Below the pieces are notes generated by a model that had not been told where the DNA came from, did no database searches, and worked only from the letters and a program-made list of their open reading frames with translations. 38,671 nt of DNA from Methylococcales bacterium. Lineage in GTDB: Bacteria > Pseudomonadota > Gammaproteobacteria > Methylococcales > Methylomonadaceae. Location of the stretch: the NCBI GenBank assembly GCA_003584895.1, contig QVQF01000098.1, positions 1 to 38,671 on the forward strand, given 5' to 3'. The position numbers and the translations under genes are program-made. This document shows, piece after piece, positions 32,158 through 38,671 of the stretch. The first letter of the stretch is position 1; every line of letters begins with the position of its first letter.

Positions 32158-32694
32158 TTACTTAGTCAGTTTTTCGCTTAATTGAGCAGACCACTGGCCA
32201 AAATAAGTACCAACTACGATAGAGATAGAAATAACCAATAAAGGGTTATTTAGAGAAATACTCAACAGTACATCTTGATTTAATTTATCAGGTGTTTGTA
32301 ATAAATAAGCAAAAGTTGAGGAATAGCCCAATACGCTAGCAGGAATGGTAGCTAATTGAGGAATGTTTGCAGCTAAGCATAAAACGATCACTGAAATCGC
32401 AACTGTAACAGCAGCCATGAAAGGAAAGCCAAGTGTAGCTGTAGCAGGAATATTAGTCAGTAAAATGGCGGTAAACCAAGCCATAACTACACCGAAAATA
32501 CCGCATACAATAGTATTAATAAGAGCTTCTTTAGTTGCGCCTAAGAAAAAATAAGCAGCCCAAGCAATGGTTGCAGCCCAGATAAAAAAGAATCCACTAG
32601 CAGGACCGACAGCTAAAAAAGTTGCAACGCCTGAAAGTACACCAATACTTATAGAAAGAGCGGTTAATTTATCAAAAATGGCAAGTTTATCCAT
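32158..32694 (-). CDS. DUF1097-like membrane protein
   Basis: Multi-TM protein LSISIGVLSGVATFLAVGPASGFFFIWAATIAWAAYFFLGATKEA; start placed at MDKLAIFDKL (32694) after a GGAG motif. Confidence 0.7.
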   Translation of the reverse strand: MDKLAIFDKLTALSISIGVLSGVATFLAVGPASGFFFIWAATIAWAAYFFLGATKEALINTIVCGIFGVVMAWFTAILLTNIPATATLGFPFMAAVTVAISVIVLCLAANIPQLATIPASVLGYSSTFAYLLQTPDKLNQDVLLSISLNNPLLVISISIVVGTYFGQWSAQLSEKLTK

Positions 32695-32957
32695 AATATT
32701 TCTCCAAAGGTTCACCTCATAGTTGGTTAGTCAGTTTTCACATTGAGGCGGTTCTATGAAATCTAACAGTTTGGCTTAAACAAGCTATCGATTAAACCCG
32801 ATTGTGTCGAATGTTTGCAGCTATTCATCAAAAACTTCGAATCAGCGGCTGATTTTATACTTTACTAAGGATCGTGGTCAATTTATAGACACTATAAGCT
32901 ATGATTAAAAGTGTGTTGCTTATCATCATAGCGCTTCATAGTATAAAGATGACGGCC

Positions 32958-34298
32958 TTATTTTGTTCTTTTAAAGACTGCCATGGATTCTACATGACCC
33001 GTTTGTGGGAACATATCCATAACGCCTGCTTTAATAAGTTGATAACCTAACTCATTAACCATAATTCCAGTATCACGAGCTAATGTTGATGGATTACAAG
33101 ACACATAAACCACTAAATCAGGCTGCCATTTTTTAAAGTAATGTAGAACTTCAGAGGCACCAGCACGAGAAGGATCGAGTAGGATTTTATTGTATTTACG
33201 CTGAGCCCAAGGATGGTCACTGATATCTTTACTTAAGTCAGCGGCATAAAACTCGGCATTGTTAATATTATTATGCAGCGCATTTTCTTTGGCGTGATTA
33301 ACAAGGGGCTGATCGCCTTCGATGCCTACTACAGATCCTGCAAATTTAGCCATAGGTAGTGTGAAGTTACCTAAGCCGCAGAATAAATCAAGTACCGTGT
33401 CATTTTCATTAAGTGCTAATAGATCTAAAACACGCGTAATCATTTGCCTGTTGATCTCGTAATTAACTTGAGTAAACATGGCTGGTCTAAACTTAAATTC
33501 AATATCTAAGTCCGGTAGGGCATAGCTGGGTATTATTTCTGGTTCACCATCCAGTGGCACGATAGTGTCTGGACCTTTGGATTGTAAGCACAAACTCATA
33601 TTATGCTCATGGCCGAAAGCACGCATTAAATCCTGATCGGCATCAGTGGGTGGCTCTAGTACACGAAAAGATAGTACACATTGCCCCTCGCCGATAGCGA
33701 CTTCTATTTGGGGTATTTTATCTCGGATAGTGAGCTCAGAAATCATGTCACCTAAGGCGGTTAACTGGGTGCCCACTATCGGGTGCATAACAACACAACT
33801 ATCAATTTCTGCTAAATAAGGGTGTCTTCTTTCTCTAAAACCAACCAATACTCGGTTCTTTTTGGCAACATATTTAACGCCCATACGAGCTTTTCGCCTA
33901 TAGCCCCAATGAGGCCCGATTAAAGGCGGTAAAAGTTCTGGTGCATCCACTTTGCCAATACGTTTAAATTGTTCAATCAGCAGTTCTTGCTTGATTCTAA
34001 TTTGCGCAGTAGCTTCGACATGTTGAAAGCTACAACCACCACATAAACCATAGTGCGCACATAAAGCATCAACTCTATCTTCGGAGCGGCTTAATAAGTT
34101 GACAACTTTGCCCTCGGCATAATCTTTACGAATTTCAGTATAAATAAACTCAACTTCTTCACCCGGTAAAGCTTCATCAATAAAGATGACCTTGCCTTCA
34201 ACATGAGCGACTCCTCGGCCGTCATGAGCTAATGATTCTATGGTGACTTTGACGGGCGTTTCCGGTAATTGTTTTTTTCTAGTTCTTTTCTTAGGCAT
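32958..34298 (-). CDS. rlmD: 23S rRNA (uracil(1939)-C(5))-methyltransferase
   Basis: TRAM domain, CAHYGLCGGCSFQH Fe-S motif, DLFCGLGNFTLPMA, LLDPSRAG, YVSCNPSTLARD. Confidence 0.95.
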   Translation of the reverse strand: MPKKRTRKKQLPETPVKVTIESLAHDGRGVAHVEGKVIFIDEALPGEEVEFIYTEIRKDYAEGKVVNLLSRSEDRVDALCAHYGLCGGCSFQHVEATAQIRIKQELLIEQFKRIGKVDAPELLPPLIGPHWGYRRKARMGVKYVAKKNRVLVGFRERRHPYLAEIDSCVVMHPIVGTQLTALGDMISELTIRDKIPQIEVAIGEGQCVLSFRVLEPPTDADQDLMRAFGHEHNMSLCLQSKGPDTIVPLDGEPEIIPSYALPDLDIEFKFRPAMFTQVNYEINRQMITRVLDLLALNENDTVLDLFCGLGNFTLPMAKFAGSVVGIEGDQPLVNHAKENALHNNINNAEFYAADLSKDISDHPWAQRKYNKILLDPSRAGASEVLHYFKKWQPDLVVYVSCNPSTLARDTGIMVNELGYQLIKAGVMDMFPQTGHVESMAVFKRTK

Positions 34299-34363
34299 AT
34301 CGTTTAATAGATCTCGGCTTTAAGTGTGATTATGGGGGGCAATTCAAGATGAGCATTTAGTCA

Positions 34364-35257
34364 TCAAGCGGGAAAAACGCCAGTCGATAAATAGCGATCA
34401 CCTCGATCACAAATAATGACGACAATGACTGCATTCTCAACTTCTGCAGATATTTTTAAGGCCGCAGCTACGGCGCCACCTGAGGAAACACCGGCAAAAA
34501 TACCTTCATCGGATGCAAGTTTGCGCATGGTATTTTCGGCACTGTCTTGATCTATATCAATGATTCTATCAACCCGATCAGCCTGATAGATTTTCGGTAA
34601 ATAGGCTTTAGGCCAGCGCCTAATCCCCGGTATTTTTGAATCGCCTTCGGGCTGTACGCCGATAATCTGAATCGCTGGATTTTGTTCTTTAAGAAATTGT
34701 GAAGTACCCATAATAGTACCTGTAGTACCCATGGCGCTGACAAAATGCGTAACAGTACCGAAAGTATCCTGCCAGATTTCAGGGCCTGTGTTTTCATAAT
34801 GAGCAAGAGGATTATCAGGATTGGCAAACTGATCAAGGATAAGACCTAGGCCTGCTGCTTCCATTTCTCTCGCCAAATCGATGGCAGCTTCCATACTACC
34901 CGCCGCAGGGGTCAGAATAATATCTGCACCGTAAGCTTTCATTGAAGCTTTGCGCTCATCACTCATGTTGTCTGGCATGACCAAGGTTATTTTATAACCT
35001 TTAATAGCAGCAACCATGGCTAGAGCAATGCCTGTATTGCCACTCGTTGCTTCTATTAGACGATCGCCAGGTTTAATGTCGCCTCTAGCTTCAGCACGAG
35101 TAATCATACTAAGAGCCGGCAGGTCTTTAACGGAACCTGCCGGATTATTGCCTTCTAGTTTGGCAAGCAGTGTATTACTAGTATTACCTGGTAAGCGCTG
35201 CAGTCTTGCTAAAGGTGCATTGCGTACAAAAGATTCAATCGTTGGAAAAGTCATCAA
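34364..35257 (-). CDS. cysM: Cysteine synthase B
   Basis: LEGNNPAGSVKDLPALSMI, EATSGNTGIALAMVAA, HFVSAMGTTGTIMG, IICDRGDRYLSTGVF. Confidence 0.95.
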   Translation of the reverse strand: MMTFPTIESFVRNAPLARLQRLPGNTSNTLLAKLEGNNPAGSVKDLPALSMITRAEARGDIKPGDRLIEATSGNTGIALAMVAAIKGYKITLVMPDNMSDERKASMKAYGADIILTPAAGSMEAAIDLAREMEAAGLGLILDQFANPDNPLAHYENTGPEIWQDTFGTVTHFVSAMGTTGTIMGTSQFLKEQNPAIQIIGVQPEGDSKIPGIRRWPKAYLPKIYQADRVDRIIDIDQDSAENTMRKLASDEGIFAGVSSGGAVAAALKISAEVENAVIVVIICDRGDRYLSTGVFPA

Positions 35258-35301
35258 GTTATTAAGAACGGAGTGGGGTAGTTATTGAATGAAGTATGGA
35301 G

Positions 35302-35330
35302 AGTTGGGCTGCTTTAATCGCAGCCCAACT
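35302..35330 (-). terminator. Strong hairpin downstream of the lipoprotein gene
   Basis: AGTTGGGCTGC-tttaatc-GCAGCCCAACT, 11-bp perfect stem; U-tract weak. Confidence 0.55.
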
Positions 35331-35342
35331 TACTAGTCTTTA

Positions 35343-35870
35343 TTATTTTTTGATGGTGCTAGAACTTTCTTCACTTTCTCGCTGTATCTGTTCGCCTTCT
35401 TGAACCATGCGATTGCCTTCGTCAATTTTATTTTGGCCTTCGCGTGTTAAAACAGTGCCACGATCAATTAGGTCTTTACCTTTTTTCCATCGGTCGCCTA
35501 AGCTGGCTAAACGTTGACTTTCGCTAATCATTTGTTCGCCAGAAAGGACGGGGGCAGCGGCTTGCACAGTCGCTTCACTTTCGTTTTGTATTTGTTGGCC
35601 TTCTTGAATCATGCGATTGCTTTCATCGATTTTATTTTTGCCATCGCGAACTAAATTAGTGCCACGTTCAACCAAGTCTTTACCTTTTTTCCATCGATCA
35701 CCCAAGCTAGCTAATCGTTGGCTTTCGTTAATCATTTGTTCGCCAGAAAGGACTGGAGCTTGTACAACAACTGGAGTAGGTACTGGTTCAGAAGCACAGC
35801 CACTTAATATTAATGCAAGACTAGCGATGCTTAGAGCTGGATGAATAATGGTTTTATTTTTCATGATCAA
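35343..35870 (-). CDS. Lipoprotein with two tandem ~61-aa repeats, function unknown
   Basis: Lipobox LILSGC; repeat copies at residues 39-99 and 107-167 both begin PVLSGEQMI(N/S)ESQRLASLGDRWKKGKDL. Confidence 0.8.
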   Translation of the reverse strand: MIMKNKTIIHPALSIASLALILSGCASEPVPTPVVVQAPVLSGEQMINESQRLASLGDRWKKGKDLVERGTNLVRDGKNKIDESNRMIQEGQQIQNESEATVQAAAPVLSGEQMISESQRLASLGDRWKKGKDLIDRGTVLTREGQNKIDEGNRMVQEGEQIQRESEESSSTIKK

Positions 35871-35912
35871 TGACTCTTAATGGTATGGATTAATGATGTA
35901 AATTTTTAAATA

Positions 35913-36605
35913 TTAAGCAGATTCTGAGTGATAAGCTTCTTTATCGATATAGATATCAACTGGATTTTTCGGAATTATAGCAGCAACTGGCAGATCTTTA
36001 CCTAAACGCCAGCTTTTAACAGCATCTTGTTTATTCTTACCCGTAATCAGAAAAACGAGTTGCTGAGTGTCACTTAAGCCTAGAGTGCTGATAGAAACAC
36101 GCTCAGATGGTGGCTTAGGTGAGTTATAAATAGCATGAGCGAGTTCATTCTTATTATGTTGATGGCCAGGAAACAAACTAGCCGTATGGCCGTCTTCACC
36201 CATACCTAGCAACACCATATCAAATGGCAATGCCTTAGCAACAATTTGTTGGTAGTGTTGTGCTCCTAGCTCTGGTCCCAGTTCGGCAGGAATAGTAAAT
36301 ATTTGTGCATGGGGTATGGCAACTTTTGAAAGAAAAGCCGTTTCTGCCATGAGACTATTGCGCTCAGCATGGGCTATAGGCAAGCAACGTTCATCACCAT
36401 AATAAATAAACCAACGCGCCCAGTCAGCATTAGCTTTTGCCAATAAATGATAGACCTTTTCGGGTGTACTACCACCGGCTAAGACTAATTTGAAATGACC
36501 ATGATCAGCAATCGCAATATCTGCGGCATCAATAATTTGTTGATAGGCGGCAAGAGCTACTTGGTCAGCTGTTTCTAAGGTATGCCAATGACTCGTTTGT
36601 TGCAT
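35913..36605 (-). CDS. pgl: 6-phosphogluconolactonase
   Basis: LVLAGGSTPEKVYHLLA, YYGDERCLP, LLGMGEDGHTASLFPG; directly abuts zwf. Confidence 0.95.
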   Translation of the reverse strand: MQQTSHWHTLETADQVALAAYQQIIDAADIAIADHGHFKLVLAGGSTPEKVYHLLAKANADWARWFIYYGDERCLPIAHAERNSLMAETAFLSKVAIPHAQIFTIPAELGPELGAQHYQQIVAKALPFDMVLLGMGEDGHTASLFPGHQHNKNELAHAIYNSPKPPSERVSISTLGLSDTQQLVFLITGKNKQDAVKSWRLGKDLPVAAIIPKNPVDIYIDKEAYHSESA

Positions 36606-38090
36606 TTATTTACACTCCGGTGTTAAAGAACTGCGCCAGAAATGGTCGCTTTTTTCAAATAATCGACTGTCTTCAGGACCCCAAGAGCCCGCAGGATAAG
36701 TGGCAATAAAATCTCGTTCTATCGCCCAGGTTTGTAAGATTGGGTCGACTATACGCCATGCATATTCCACTTCATCAAAGCGTAAAAACAATGAGCGATC
36801 ACCTTTTAAGACGTCGAGTAACAAGTCTTCATAAGCATCAATGGCTTTTTCATCTTGGTTACGAAAACTCGCATCTAAGCTACTGGTACGAGTCTTCATT
36901 TCTAAACCAGGCTCTTTAACAGTCATTTCTATGCGGATACATTCTTCAGGCTGTATACCCAATAATATCCAATTCTGACTCATACATTGCACATGGGTAT
37001 CACGGAAGAATTGTAACGGGGGGTGGCGAAAACAAATAGAAATAGTTGATTGCGCTTTAGCCATACGTTTTCCGGTACGCATATACATAGGGACACCGCG
37101 CCAGCGCCAATTATCAATATGTAGCTTCATAGAGGCATAAGTCTCAGTAATGCTATTGGCAGGAATATTGGCTTCTTGTAAATAGCCATTAACCCTTTCG
37201 TCGTTAATATGGCCTGGAGCATATTGAGCTCGAAAAGCATGGCCATGGACTGCTTCTTTAGGAATAGGGCGGATAGATTTTAATACCTTAACTTTTTCAT
37301 CGCGTAAAGATTCTGCTTCCATTGACGCAGGGGGTTCCATGGTGACTAAAGCCAGTAACTGTAAAAGATGACTTTGCAGCATGTCGCGCATAGCACCTGC
37401 ACCATTATAATAATCACCACGACTGTCTATACCAATTTCTTCTGAATGGGTGATTTGTATATGGTCGATGTAATTACGATTCCATAAGGGCTCAAGCATG
37501 ACATTAGCAAACCTAAACACTAATACATTTTGTACCATACCTTTACCTAAGTAATGATCGATACGGTAAATCTGTTCTTCGGTTAAATAATGGCTGATGC
37601 GTTTTTGTAAGGCTTGAGCACTGTCTAAATCATAACCAAAGGGTTTTTCGATAATAACCCTTCGCCAACCTAGGTCCTCATTAAATAGCTGGTTATTACT
37701 TAACATTTCCATCACAGATCCGAAGTCAGCGGGGCTAATGGATAAGTAGTAAGCGATATTATGGGGAAACTTGGTTTTGTCGTTAAGCAGCGCGGCAAGT
37801 TCGCTATAGCACTTAGCTTCAGCGATATCGCCTTGATGATAGACTAAGCGAGCACAAAAGCGCTGAAAGATGCTTTCATCAAAGTCATCTTTAGTTTTTT
37901 CCATGACCATTTCACGAACTTCACTCAGCCATTTTTGCTGATCCCAAGGTCTTCGACCTATCGCAACAATACGAGTACCTTCAGGTAAGCGATTAGCCAC
38001 ATCAAGATGGTATAAAGCAGGCATCAATTTAATTCGGGACAAATTGCCCGTTGCGCCAAAAATAACGTAAGTACAGGGATCAAGATTCAT
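36606..38090 (-). CDS. zwf: Glucose-6-phosphate 1-dehydrogenase
   Basis: VIFGATGNLSRIKLMPALY, RVIIEKPFGYDL, RIDHYLGKGMVQN. Confidence 0.97.
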   Translation of the reverse strand: MNLDPCTYVIFGATGNLSRIKLMPALYHLDVANRLPEGTRIVAIGRRPWDQQKWLSEVREMVMEKTKDDFDESIFQRFCARLVYHQGDIAEAKCYSELAALLNDKTKFPHNIAYYLSISPADFGSVMEMLSNNQLFNEDLGWRRVIIEKPFGYDLDSAQALQKRISHYLTEEQIYRIDHYLGKGMVQNVLVFRFANVMLEPLWNRNYIDHIQITHSEEIGIDSRGDYYNGAGAMRDMLQSHLLQLLALVTMEPPASMEAESLRDEKVKVLKSIRPIPKEAVHGHAFRAQYAPGHINDERVNGYLQEANIPANSITETYASMKLHIDNWRWRGVPMYMRTGKRMAKAQSTISICFRHPPLQFFRDTHVQCMSQNWILLGIQPEECIRIEMTVKEPGLEMKTRTSSLDASFRNQDEKAIDAYEDLLLDVLKGDRSLFLRFDEVEYAWRIVDPILQTWAIERDFIATYPAGSWGPEDSRLFEKSDHFWRSSLTPECK

Positions 38091-38126
38091 AAACTAAGAC
38101 TCGGTTAAATAGTTAGCTGTGTGTAT

Positions 38127-38671
38127 TTAAACAGTGTAAGTAGACGATGCCGTCTTACCACCATGTCCTGTCCAGTCGGTATGAAAAAATTCACCTCTGG
38201 GTTTATCGGTGCGCTCGTAAGTATGAGCACCAAAGTAATCTCGTTGAGCTTGTAACAAATTAGCGGGCAGTCTTTCAGTACGATAACCATCGAAATAGGC
38301 TAAGGCCGAAGAGAATGCCGGTGTAGGTATGCTTAGCTCTATACCTAAGATAACAGCTTTGCGCCAGCCAGCATCAGCTTGCTTCATGGCCTTAACAAAG
38401 AAATCGGCTAACAATAAATTTTCTAGGTCAGGGTTAGCGGTATAGGCTAATTTGATATCATTTAAGAATTGACTGCGAATAATGCAGCCACCACGCCACA
38501 TTAATGCGATTTCACCATAATTAAGCGATAAATTATATTCTTTAGAGGCTTCACGCATTAAGCGAAAACCCTGGGCGTAAGAAATAATCTTAGCCGCATA
38601 TAAGGCATCACGAACGGCATTAATCATTGCTTGTTTATCACCAGAAAAGGTTGAAATGCGTTTAGGTAATA
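38127..38671 (-). CDS. gnd: 6-phosphogluconate dehydrogenase (C-terminal part; truncated by the right window edge)
   Basis: [38 protein letters not shown]...[13 protein letters not shown]...[21 protein letters not shown]; frame stays open to 38671. Confidence 0.95.
   Translation of the reverse strand, partial: LPKRISTFSGDKQAMINAVRDALYAAKIISYAQGFRLMREASKEYNLSLNYGEIALMWRGGCIIRSQFLNDIKLAYTANPDLENLLLADFFVKAMKQADAGWRKAVILGIELSIPTPAFSSALAYFDGYRTERLPANLLQAQRDYFGAHTYERTDKPRGEFFHTDWTGHGGKTASSTYTV

Noticed and set aside
34552-34836. 94-aa ORF inside cysM
   Set aside because: Off-frame translation of a confident cysM gene.

Overview
The window looks like chromosomal DNA from an AT-rich gammaproteobacterium. 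A methanotroph or methylotroph is the best guess, because of a clustered mtdA-gckA-glyA-ftfL serine-cycle/C1 operon with a divergent mdh, plus pgl-zwf-gnd. I called taxonomy from gene content only. Recognisable blocks, left to right: (1) a gene-poor 3 kb with an arginase-family gene, hairpin repeats, a G10 tract and gene remnants; (2) a frameshifted DUF4160 gene next to a DUF2442 gene; (3) a RimK-associated-type zinc protease and a helicase-less DbpA-like RNA-binding-domain protein; (4) surA-lptD divergent from amgK-murU; (5) a phosphorelay/c-di-GMP signalling island (multi-PAS histidine kinase, REC-GGDEF, HTH-REC, stand-alone REC, EAL, MEKHLA) and a TSUP permease; (6) the C1/serine-cycle operon and mdh; (7) accA, queD-like, DUF1249, tonB-exbB (no exbD seen), regB-regA; (8) a COG2509-type FAD enzyme, DUF1097 membrane protein, rlmD, cysM, an internally duplicated lipoprotein, and pgl-zwf-gnd (gnd runs off the right edge). 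No rRNA, tRNA, CRISPR array, prophage or intact transposase was recognised. I see no clear-cut new defence or mobile system. The best leads are the DUF4160/DUF2442 frameshift pair, the stand-alone DbpA-like RNA-binding protein, the inverted-order HTH-REC regulator in the c-di-GMP island, and a degenerate 21-bp tandem repeat downstream of ftfL.
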